From CAYJHC01 sp964370075 (GTDB lineage: Bacteria > Bacillota > Clostridia > Peptostreptococcales > Anaerovoracaceae), in assembly GCA_964370075.1 (NCBI GenBank), contig CAYJHC010000058.1, positions 1 to 12,436 on the forward strand: DNA of 12,436 nt, in the 5' to 3' direction. Positions 6,609-12,436 of the stretch are shown piece after piece. The notes beneath the pieces were generated by a model. It ran no database searches. It was given only the letters and a program-made list of their open reading frames with translations, and was not told the DNA's origin. The position numbers and the translations under genes are program-made. Position 1 is the first letter of the stretch. Every line of letters begins with the position of its first letter.

Positions 6609-8345
6609 TTGGAAAGATATAATCTGATTCACACTAGCGTTGAAAAATGTGAGGGGTGCAACAAATGTATTTTTAAATGTCCTGCGAGGGCAAATGAAGC
6701 CTTTCTTGAGGCTGATGACAATAAGGTTTTCATAAAAGCAGGTTATTGTATTTCCTGTGGGGAATGCATCGCGATTTGTGATCATGATGCTAGGGATTAT
6801 AAAGATGATACCTTGAATTTCTTCGAAGATATAAAAGCCGGAGAACAGATTTCAGTAGTAATTGCCCCAGCGGCCCATCTTAACTTTGAAGATGTGAGAA
6901 AATTGATTGGGTATTTAAAAGAAATTGGTGTAAAGGGAGTCTATGATGTCTCTTTAGGTGCGGATATTTGCACTTGGGCTCATGTGAAAGCAATTAAAGA
7001 ACAAAACATTACCTCTATAATATCTCAGCCATGTCCTGCAATTGTAAGCTACGTGGAAAAGTTTCATCCTGAATTAATTGAGCGACTGTCTCCTATTCAA
7101 AGCCCTTTATTGTGTTTAGGGATTTATTTAAAAAAATATTTAGGAATAAAAGAGAAACTTGCATTCCTTTCTCCTTGCATAGAAAAGAAAGAAGAATGTA
7201 CAGATGAGAATACAATGGGATATATTGATTACAATGTAACTATTGCAAAGTTTTTGGAATATATAGAAAATGAAGGCGTGAATTTAGATAAATATCAAGC
7301 AAAGGAGCTAGATATTGCGGATGGTTCACTTGGTTTTACATTTCCAAGACCTGGTGGGTTAGCTGAAAATATTGAGTTTCATTTAGGAGAAAAGGTGTGG
7401 ATAAAAGGCATTGAGGGAATATTTAATATTGAAGAATACTTTCTTGAATATCTAGATGACCTAAAGAATGATAGACCGGTACCATTGTTGATAGACGCCT
7501 TAAACTGTGAGCATGGATGCAACCTAGGAACAGGAACTAGAAAAAATATTCATCAAAATGAAATTGACTATAAGTTAAATCAAAGACGTAAGGAGGTTAA
7601 ACGAGAAGACCTTGAGAATATGTTGATTAAGTTTAACGAAACATTAGTTCTTTCAGATTTTTACAGACAGTATATGGATAAAAGCGATAGTGTTAGTCAC
7701 AGGGCAGAGATAGATTTAGAAAAAGCTTTTATGCTATTAGGGAAAAATACTCCAGAAAGCAGAAATATAAATTGTTTTTCTTGTGGATATGGAAACTGTG
7801 TGGAATTTGCACAGGCACTAGCTACAGGGCATAACCATAGAAATAATTGCAAGTATTATCTGTTAGATAAGTTCAAAAAGCTAAGTACTATAGATGATTT
7901 GACAGGACTAAAAAATAGATATAGTTACACTCAAGTAATAAGTAAACTGAAAAAGAAGCATCCAGAGTTTGTTGGCGTAGCCTTTATTGATATTAACGGA
8001 TTAAAAGAGGCTAATGATAACTTTAGTCATGCTTATGGTGATGCAATGATAATTACCTGCGCAAAACTACTATTAAAAGTCTTTGGAAGCAAAGCCTATA
8101 GGTTAGGCGGGGATGAATTCATTGTAATTGATGATAAAACAAATTATGATGAGTTTAAGGATAAGGTGGATGAATTGTCAGTAATGATTGATGATGAAGA
8201 TGACTTAGTAGTTTCGATTGGTATAGCATCTAGTTTTTCTAGTGTTGAACTAGAAAGTGCAATAAAGTATGCGGATCAAAACATGTATCAAGCAAAAGAA
8301 AAATATTATATGAAAAATAAAAATGTAGATCGGCGAAAAAGGTAG
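6609..8345 (+). CDS. Ferredoxin-[FeFe]-hydrogenase-like-GGDEF fusion, putative redox/H2-sensing diguanylate cyclase
   Basis: Soluble multidomain protein. Residues 12-60 form a dicluster ferredoxin (C14, C17, C20, C24; C47, C50, C53, C57). Residues 80-310 are an [FeFe]-hydrogenase H-domain. All four cysteine ligands of the H-cluster cubane seem present: C142 in SQPCPA, C190 in SPCIEK, C300 and C304 in NCEHGC. K193 is kept too. The proton-transfer cysteine of catalytic enzymes (TSCCP) is P141, and the methionine of 'MPC' is S188, so fast H2 turnover is unlikely; sensory HydS-type proteins also lack that cysteine. A further Fe-S domain has C389, C392, C397 and C414. The GGDEF domain (428-568) has DINGLKEAND, an intact GGDEF (500-504) and no RxxD site (VFGS). 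There are no membrane segments. The start is TTG with AGAGGT six nt upstream. I infer that cluster redox state or H2 binding controls c-di-GMP synthesis. Confidence 0.9.
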   Translation: MERYNLIHTSVEKCEGCNKCIFKCPARANEAFLEADDNKVFIKAGYCISCGECIAICDHDARDYKDDTLNFFEDIKAGEQISVVIAPAAHLNFEDVRKLIGYLKEIGVKGVYDVSLGADICTWAHVKAIKEQNITSIISQPCPAIVSYVEKFHPELIERLSPIQSPLLCLGIYLKKYLGIKEKLAFLSPCIEKKEECTDENTMGYIDYNVTIAKFLEYIENEGVNLDKYQAKELDIADGSLGFTFPRPGGLAENIEFHLGEKVWIKGIEGIFNIEEYFLEYLDDLKNDRPVPLLIDALNCEHGCNLGTGTRKNIHQNEIDYKLNQRRKEVKREDLENMLIKFNETLVLSDFYRQYMDKSDSVSHRAEIDLEKAFMLLGKNTPESRNINCFSCGYGNCVEFAQALATGHNHRNNCKYYLLDKFKKLSTIDDLTGLKNRYSYTQVISKLKKKHPEFVGVAFIDINGLKEANDNFSHAYGDAMIITCAKLLLKVFGSKAYRLGGDEFIVIDDKTNYDEFKDKVDELSVMIDDEDDLVVSIGIASSFSSVELESAIKYADQNMYQAKEKYYMKNKNVDRRKR

Positions 8346-8435
8346 GAAGAACACTTACAGGGTGTAAGCATAAATAGTGCGTATAAAGTAACAGTTGTCA
8401 TTAAAATATATAGTTTGGTCCGATTAAACTAAACT

Positions 8436-8466
8436 AAAAGAACCACGTGTTCGTGGTTCTTTTTTT
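8436..8466. terminator. Terminator, probably bidirectional
   Basis: AAAAGAACCACG / CGTGGTTCTTTT is a 12-bp perfect stem with a TGTT loop, followed by TTT on the plus strand. On the minus strand the stem ends in TTTTAGTTTAG. It lies between the Fe-S/GGDEF gene and the convergent YeiH-type gene. Confidence 0.88.
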
Positions 8467-8579
8467 ACCCATAATGATGTACAGTCTTATATTACTAAAT
8501 AACCCCAAAGTAATTGTAAACTATGTTATATTCCCAAAGGATTAACAGTATATCATATATGGTGGGTAAGCGATTTTTG

Positions 8580-9695
8580 CTAGAGCATTCCGATGAATTT
8601 TTGGACAATCAAGGAAACTACAGCTACTACAAACCAGCAACTTAAACCTAAGGTGATTGGTTTGACACCATTCCGAATTAGTTTTCTTAAATTAGTATTA
8701 AGCCCAATTGCTGACATTGCCATAACAATCATAAACTTTCCTGCTATTGTCAGCCCTCCAGTCAATGCTTCTGGAAGCTGAAGAAAGGTGTTAGCCATTG
8801 CTGCAAGTATAAAGTAAATTACGAACCAAGGGAATACTTTGAAGAAACTAAAGGACGAAATATCTGAAGTTTGATCTTTTGAATTTACACTTATTTCATC
8901 TGTTGCACTAATAGTAGGCTTCTTTAGCTTTACTGAAGTAGCTGACTTTCTAATGGCATCTTTCTTGATTTTTTTAGCTGTATAAACGGCTAAAACTAAC
9001 GCAATTGGAACAATCATTAATGTTCGTGTCAGCTTTACTATGGTAGCAAATTCAAGGGCTGTGTCGTTTCCAGCTATATTGCTCCAAGCAGAGCTTGCAG
9101 CAACCACCGAAGAAGTGTCATTAATGGCAGTTCCTGCCCACATACCAAAGCCTATATCACTAAGGCCTAAAGCCATTCCTAGCCAAGGAAAAATAAACAC
9201 GGCCACTATATTAAATAAAAAGATTGTGGAAATTGCATTGGCGATGTCTTCATCTTCAGCTTGAATCACAGGTGCAGTTGCAGCTATAGCGCTACCGCCA
9301 CATATTGATGTACCTACACCTATTAAAGTGGTCATATTTCCACTCATCTTTAGGACTTTACCCATAACATATGCAGTGATAAAGGCTGAAGTCAAAGTGA
9401 ACAACATTACATATAGTGATTGTTGCCCCACTTCTATGACTATAATTAAATTCATTTCAAACCCCAGGAGAATTATAGAATATTGAAGGATTTTCTTAGA
9501 AGTGTATTTTAGTCCATCTTCTAGCTTAGCTCTTTTTTGGAAAGGTTTTTTGAAGATAATAGGAAGAAGCATTCCTATTAGTATTCCGAAGACTGCACTA
9601 CCAACTAACGGAAAAAGATTCCCTAAAAACCAAGAAGGTATTGCGATTAGTACGCAAAGCAGTATTCCAGGACACCTTTTTAAAATTTGACTCAC
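8580..9695 (-). CDS. yeiH: YeiH/UPF0324-family membrane exporter (putative sulfate exporter)
   Basis: Integral membrane protein of about 371 residues and about ten hydrophobic segments. The two signatures of the YeiH family are present: GVGTSICGGSAIAATAPVI (about 126-144) and AGTAINDTSSVVAA (about 187-200). A long Lys/Ser/Thr-rich cytoplasmic loop (about 240-285) separates the last three helices. The family is annotated as putative sulfate exporters from gene context; the substrate is not firmly established. The frame can be extended to TTG at 9707 or ATG at 9698, but the only Shine-Dalgarno (GGAGG, 9701-9705) overlaps the TTG and is 2 nt from the ATG. I therefore prefer the GTG at 9695, five nt away. 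The gene is transcribed away from a LysR-type regulator, the same pairing as yeiH-yeiE in enterobacteria, so that regulator probably controls it. Confidence 0.88.
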   Translation of the reverse strand: MSQILKRCPGILLCVLIAIPSWFLGNLFPLVGSAVFGILIGMLLPIIFKKPFQKRAKLEDGLKYTSKKILQYSIILLGFEMNLIIVIEVGQQSLYVMLFTLTSAFITAYVMGKVLKMSGNMTTLIGVGTSICGGSAIAATAPVIQAEDEDIANAISTIFLFNIVAVFIFPWLGMALGLSDIGFGMWAGTAINDTSSVVAASSAWSNIAGNDTALEFATIVKLTRTLMIVPIALVLAVYTAKKIKKDAIRKSATSVKLKKPTISATDEISVNSKDQTSDISSFSFFKVFPWFVIYFILAAMANTFLQLPEALTGGLTIAGKFMIVMAMSAIGLNTNLRKLIRNGVKPITLGLSCWFVVAVVSLIVQKFIGML

Positions 9696-9700
9696 CATTA

Positions 9701-9705
9701 CCTCC
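9701..9705 (-). promoter_or_regulatory. Ribosome binding site that decides the yeiH start
   Basis: On the minus strand GGAGG is followed by TA-ATG-GTG. Spacing is 2 nt to the ATG (9698) and 5 nt to the GTG (9695). The site overlaps the upstream TTG (9707), which excludes that codon as a start using this site. GTG is favoured, with ATG as the alternative. Confidence 0.6.
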
Positions 9706-9780
9706 AACTGTATTTTGATTTAAATTTAAATTTGCTATAGGTTTAGTAATTGATTAAGGATAGCCCCTATTGGTTTACAC

Positions 9781-9794
9781 TTTGCCGCAGCAAA
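9781..9794. promoter_or_regulatory. Candidate LysR-type operator
   Basis: TTTGC-CGCA-GCAAA is a perfect 5-bp dyad containing a T-N11-A element (T9782 to A9794), the general form of a LysR-regulator box. It is richer in G and C than the surrounding intergenic DNA and lies about 85 nt upstream of the yeiH start, between the two divergent genes. Confidence 0.45.
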
Positions 9795-9850
9795 TTACGA
9801 ATATATTAACTTAATGTATTTACTATACCATTTTTTCGTGATAAAATTAA

Positions 9851-9875
9851 ATAATGAATGCTTATTAATTAATAA
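9851..9875. promoter_or_regulatory. Second dyad pair near the LysR gene start
   Basis: ATAA-N7-TTAT (9851-9865) contains T-N11-A and overlaps a 14-bp perfect palindrome (9862-9875) that also contains T-N11-A. They lie 47-71 nt before the LysR-type start, where autoregulatory sites of this family usually are. Only A and T form the arms, so chance is a real alternative. Confidence 0.3.
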
Positions 9876-9921
9876 AATATATTTATTTTGACGGATGGCT
9901 TTAGAATGAAAGGAATCCTTA

Positions 9922-10767
9922 ATGTTAGATTATAGAATATACACATTTTTGAAATTATGTGAAGTGATGAATTATAGGAAAACTGCAGAGTCGTTAAATA
10001 TGACTCAACCTGCAGTAACTCAACATATACAAGGTTTAGAAGAGTTATATAAGTGTAAACTCTTTTCTTACAAAGGGAAAATTTTGTCAAAAACTAATGA
10101 AGCGATTAAATTAGAAAATCATGCTAGATCAGTAATTTATAACGAAAAACGGTTTCAAGAGGATATTAGTTCTCCAAAAAGAAAAAAGATTTCAATTGGA
10201 GCTACAAAGACAATAGGTCATTATGTTGTTGATGATAAATTTTTCACACTGTTAAAAAATGAAGATATTGAATTTGAATTTATTATAGACAATACCAGAA
10301 ACCTTTTTGATATGCTTAACTCATTTCAGCTAAACCTACTTTTAGTAGAAGGGTACTTTGATAAGAGTAATTATGATTATCAACTAATAAGAGATGAAGA
10401 ACTTGTTGGAATATGCGCAAAGAATCATCCGTTTGCAAATAGAGAGATTTCGATAGAAGAGGTGTTTGGAGAACAGATATTGTTAAGAGAAAAGGGCTCT
10501 GGGACCAGAGAAGTTTTTGAAAACCTATTAAAGGAAAAAAATTATTCGATAGATAAACTGGAAAGAAAAGCTGTAATCAGCAGCTTTGGATTAATGGTAA
10601 AAGTCGTAGAGGAGGGAATTGGAATTTCTTTTGTTTACGAGGCTGCGGCTAAAAAAAGTAAAAATATAGATGTGTTTAGAATTAAAGGGAATAAAGTATC
10701 TCATGAATTAAATTATGTTTACTTAAAAAATTCAAATGTAACAGATATTATTGAGCTTTTTGAGTAA
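9922..10767 (+). CDS. LysR-type transcriptional regulator (CysL/YeiE-like)
   Basis: DNA-binding regulator of 281 residues. Residues 1-62 form the winged helix-turn-helix, with the recognition region RKTAESLNMTQPAVTQHI at 19-36. Residues 88-281 form the effector-binding domain, with REKGSGTREVFE (189-200), a stretch I associate with the CysL/YeiE group, and EEGIGISFVYE (230-240). ATG is preceded by AAAGGA at seven nt. It diverges from the YeiH-type exporter across about 225 bp carrying T-N11-A dyads, so the likely targets are that exporter and itself. The inducer cannot be read from the sequence; a sulfur oxyanion is plausible by analogy with the exporter. The protein is slightly shorter than the usual 290-300 residues but shows no gap in its motifs. 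It is convergent with the YitT-type gene, 22 nt apart. Confidence 0.9.
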   Translation: MLDYRIYTFLKLCEVMNYRKTAESLNMTQPAVTQHIQGLEELYKCKLFSYKGKILSKTNEAIKLENHARSVIYNEKRFQEDISSPKRKKISIGATKTIGHYVVDDKFFTLLKNEDIEFEFIIDNTRNLFDMLNSFQLNLLLVEGYFDKSNYDYQLIRDEELVGICAKNHPFANREISIEEVFGEQILLREKGSGTREVFENLLKEKNYSIDKLERKAVISSFGLMVKVVEEGIGISFVYEAAAKKSKNIDVFRIKGNKVSHELNYVYLKNSNVTDIIELFE

Positions 10768-10774
10768 AGACAAA

Positions 10775-10799
10775 TAGTGTTTTGAAGAATTAAACACTA
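10775..10799 (-). terminator. Hairpin overlapping the YitT-type stop codon
   Basis: TAGTGTTT (10775-10782) and AAACACTA (10792-10799) form a perfect 8-bp stem with a 9-nt loop. On the minus strand it is followed by TTTGTCTTTACTC, a modest T-run, so it most likely ends the YitT-type transcript. The stem includes that gene's last codons and stop. On the plus strand no T-run follows, so its use by the LysR gene is doubtful. Confidence 0.55.
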
Positions 10800-11632
10800 G
10801 GAAAGCCTTTGCCTATTATTTCGCTTGTGTTAGAAATTAAAATAAAAGCAGATGGTTCTTCTTTTTTTATGTAGTTACGAAGCTTAACTGCTTCAGAGCG
10901 AGTCATTACAGTGAAAATAATGTATTTATCATTTCCCGAAAAAGCACCTTTCCCATCACATATAGTGGCGCTTCGGTTTAGCTCGCAAGTAATATAGTTA
11001 CAAATTGGAGTAGGGTTACTGCAAACAACATTAAAGTATTTACGCAAGTTAATACTTTCTATAACGGTATCGATTATCAAAGCAGAAACTAATAAGCCTA
11101 GTACAGAATATAATGAAGTTTCAACACTAAAAACTAGAAAACTAGAGAAAGAAATAAGGCAGTTAATAGCGAATAGAGCCTTTCCAATATCAAGTGTGGA
11201 TTTTTTCTTTAATATCATTGCTAATATGTCTGTTCCTCCGCTAGAGCTGCCCATGTTAAATAAAATTCCGGCTCCTAGTGCTGGAAGTAAGATTGCAAAA
11301 CAAAGCTCTAAAACAGGCTGATCTGTAAATGGCTGATCCATAGGAAAAATCCAATTGAAAAAGGATAAAGATAAAGAAAGTAACATGCTGCAATAAGCTG
11401 TTCCGATAATTACTTTTTTCCCTAAAAAAATTATTCCTATAATCAATAAAATTATGGAAGCGATAAGATTAAAAGTACTTGCATCAATTGGTGAAATTTC
11501 AGCAACTAAAATAGAAAGGCCTGTGATACCTCCAAAGGTAAAGTCGTTTGCAAATTTAAAAAAATGAACCCCAACAGAAATAAGAAGTGTAGCGAAAGTC
11601 AGTAATCCGAAATGTTTAATTTTTTTTATCAT
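10790..11632 (-). CDS. YitT-family membrane protein (DUF161-DUF2179)
   Basis: Integral membrane protein of 280 residues with unknown biochemical role. Residues 7-190 hold about six hydrophobic segments of the YitT domain, with signatures FTFGGITGLS (31-40) and NMGSSSGGTDILA (126-138). Residues about 198-280 are the soluble DUF2179 domain, which looks like a small regulatory fold with an alternating beta pattern (KYIIFTVMTRSEAVKLRNYI, 236-255). Length and layout are normal for this family, which occurs in several paralogues per genome in Bacillus and Clostridium. The ATG has GGAGG five nt upstream (11638-11642). The gene is convergent with the LysR gene and divergent from the GNAT gene. No operon partner is visible, and a transport or efflux role would be a guess. 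Confidence 0.9.
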   Translation of the reverse strand: MIKKIKHFGLLTFATLLISVGVHFFKFANDFTFGGITGLSILVAEISPIDASTFNLIASIILLIIGIIFLGKKVIIGTAYCSMLLSLSLSFFNWIFPMDQPFTDQPVLELCFAILLPALGAGILFNMGSSSGGTDILAMILKKKSTLDIGKALFAINCLISFSSFLVFSVETSLYSVLGLLVSALIIDTVIESINLRKYFNVVCSNPTPICNYITCELNRSATICDGKGAFSGNDKYIIFTVMTRSEAVKLRNYIKKEEPSAFILISNTSEIIGKGFPSV

Positions 11633-11715
11633 TTAAGCCTCCATATTAATAGCCTCTGAAAAAAGTGTAAATGAAAATGAATCCATTGTCAATGTGAAGC
11701 GAGGAATTACAGCTT

Positions 11716-11735
11716 CTGAATATACCCTGAATATA
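11716..11735 (+). repeat. Tandem 9-bp direct repeat with 11-bp period
   Basis: CTGAATATA occurs at 11716-11724 and again at 11727-11735, one helical turn apart, in the intergenic region upstream of the GNAT gene and about 45 nt before its ATG. Phased direct repeats of this kind can be regulator sites. I found no good -35/-10 pair in this region, so the repeat may overlap an activated promoter. Confidence 0.4.
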
Positions 11736-11779
11736 TTAATGCAAAATTATATTAAAGGAAAAAGAAAAGAGGAGAAAAA

Positions 11780-12199
11780 ATGAATGAGACAATATGCAAG
11801 ATAACTTCTACAGAAGAGATAAAGATTATTGAAGATAGCCTTGATATGTATAGTGCTAGTCAATGTGAAATGCCATTTGAAGAAGCCTTTGAGATTATTG
11901 GACGATGTATAAAGGAAGGTGGAGAAATAAAAGGTGGTATTGTTACTGAATTAGAGCTTAAGGTTGGGATTCACATTAGAACTTTTTGGTTAGATGAAAG
12001 TGTTAGAGGAAAGAATCTAGGGACAAAGCTCTTAAGAGAAGTAGAAGAAGAGGGAAAGGAAAAAGGAGCAACATTTGCTTACTTAGAGACCTTCGATTTT
12101 CAGGCAAAAGATTTTTACGAAAAAAATGGTTACGGAATTTTTGCTACATTAGATTATCCTACGGGGAATACTATGTATTTTATGAAGAAACAGTTTTAA
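11780..12199 (+). CDS. GNAT-family N-acetyltransferase
   Basis: Cytosolic acetyl-CoA-dependent acetyltransferase of 139 residues with unknown acceptor. The family core is in the second half: a beta strand (HIRTFWLDESV, 65-75) runs into the acetyl-CoA pyrophosphate loop RGKNLGTKLL (76-85, the R-x-x-x-x-G form), an alpha helix (86-96), a strand (ATFAYLETF, 97-105) and the motif-B stretch FYEKNGYGIFATL (112-124). This is a short, complete single-domain GNAT. The ATG has GAGGAG five nt upstream (11769-11774). It is transcribed divergently from the YitT-type gene. A second, broken GNAT-like start follows it, and a strong terminator closes the unit. Confidence 0.88.
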   Translation: MNETICKITSTEEIKIIEDSLDMYSASQCEMPFEEAFEIIGRCIKEGGEIKGGIVTELELKVGIHIRTFWLDESVRGKNLGTKLLREVEEEGKEKGATFAYLETFDFQAKDFYEKNGYGIFATLDYPTGNTMYFMKKQF

Positions 12200-12222
12200 T
12201 TTTTTCACTAGAATTTAGAAAG

Positions 12223-12285
12223 ATGAACTTTGAAATAACAAGAGAATCAAATGATTGGGAAATAGCTAGAGAGATTATTTATTAG
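12223..12285 (+). pseudogene. Tiny frame resembling the start of a second GNAT protein
   Basis: ATG opens MNFEITRESNDWEIAREIIY and then TAG. Reading on past the TAG gives EYKTNKK before TGA. The pattern 'I-x-R-x-x-x-x-DW-x-x-x-R-x-I-x-EY' resembles the first helix of GNAT acetyltransferases, so this may be the stub of a paralogue broken by a nonsense change and a deletion. It lies directly between the intact GNAT gene and a terminator. Its ribosome site is weak. With only 20 codons, chance resemblance is possible. Confidence 0.3.
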
Positions 12286-12296
12286 GAATATAAAAC

Positions 12297-12339
12297 AAAT
12301 AAAAAATGACTATGTATTATTAATGGTCATTTTTTATTT
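12297..12339. terminator. Bidirectional terminator with 14-bp stem
   Basis: AAATAAAAAATGAC (12297-12310) and GTCATTTTTTATTT (12326-12339) are perfect complements with a 15-nt loop. Each strand carries its T-run inside the stem, so it can act in both directions. It would end the GNAT transcript. In the 97 bases beyond it I see nothing I can support. Confidence 0.8.
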
Positions 12340-12436
12340 GGCTAATAGTGTAATTAAAAAATGGTGGTTAAAGAAAAAAATTAAGAATAAATCTAGTTGT
12401 CATTTTAGAGTCATTTTAAGAATTTATACTATGAAT

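Noticed and set aside
8354..8368. Hairpin CTTACA-GGG-TGTAAG just after the Fe-S/GGDEF stop codon
   Set aside because: The stem is only 6 bp and has no T-run; the strong terminator at 8436-8466 makes a second one unnecessary.
12397..12430. TTGTCA...TATACT at the right edge as a promoter for a gene beyond the window
   Set aside because: The spacer is 22 nt, too long for a standard promoter, and the downstream gene is not visible.
1..12436. CRISPR array, tRNA, rRNA, insertion sequence or phage genes
   Set aside because: No regularly spaced repeats, no cloverleaf or rRNA-like stretch, no transposase or integrase motifs, and no terminal inverted repeats were seen on either strand.

Overview
The window looks like a low-GC, anaerobic Firmicute, most likely a clostridium. 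The DNA is AT-rich throughout, ribosome sites are strong AGGAGG-type, two large genes start with TTG, and the promoters are plain TTGACT-N17-TATAAT. Ferredoxin/[FeFe]-hydrogenase and 3-hydroxybutyryl-CoA dehydrogenase genes fit a fermentative anaerobe. A run of 100 Ns shows that this is a draft or metagenomic scaffold. I cannot name a species.

The left two thirds (about 0.3-8.5 kb) is a cyclic-di-GMP neighbourhood. (1) 396-2609 is a membrane-bound Cache-GGDEF-EAL protein with a degenerate GGDEF motif and a complete EAL site, so probably a phosphodiesterase. (2) 2726-3619, on the other strand, is a stand-alone hbd gene with a perfect 7-7-7 Fur-like dyad upstream. (3) 3620-4297 is a long intergenic region with a possible structured RNA and a decayed 5' end of another membrane signalling gene. 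(4) 4298-5476 is a polytopic membrane diguanylate cyclase with an intact GGEEF and no inhibitory site. (5) 5711-6064 is a small acidic lipoprotein with its own promoter. (6) 6609-8345 is a soluble fusion of a dicluster ferredoxin, an [FeFe]-hydrogenase H-domain, a further Fe-S domain and an intact GGDEF. It is the most interesting gene here because its layout suggests that H2 or redox state sets c-di-GMP output. Its leader contains the N gap, flanked by two identical 55-bp copies that look like an assembly artefact.

The right third (8.5-12.4 kb) is ordinary accessory metabolism. A YeiH-family exporter and a LysR-type regulator are transcribed divergently from an intergenic region with dyads. 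A YitT-family membrane protein follows, convergent with the LysR gene. Next come a GNAT acetyltransferase and a tiny open frame resembling the start of a second GNAT protein, closed by a 14-bp-stem bidirectional terminator.

The genes are mostly monocistronic, each with its own promoter and/or terminator. The c-di-GMP genes therefore form a cluster of related function, not one operon. Two likely producers and one likely degrader, with extracytoplasmic (Cache), membrane and Fe-S/hydrogenase inputs, would let the cell set c-di-GMP from several stimuli. All assignments are from reading motifs by eye; no database search was possible.
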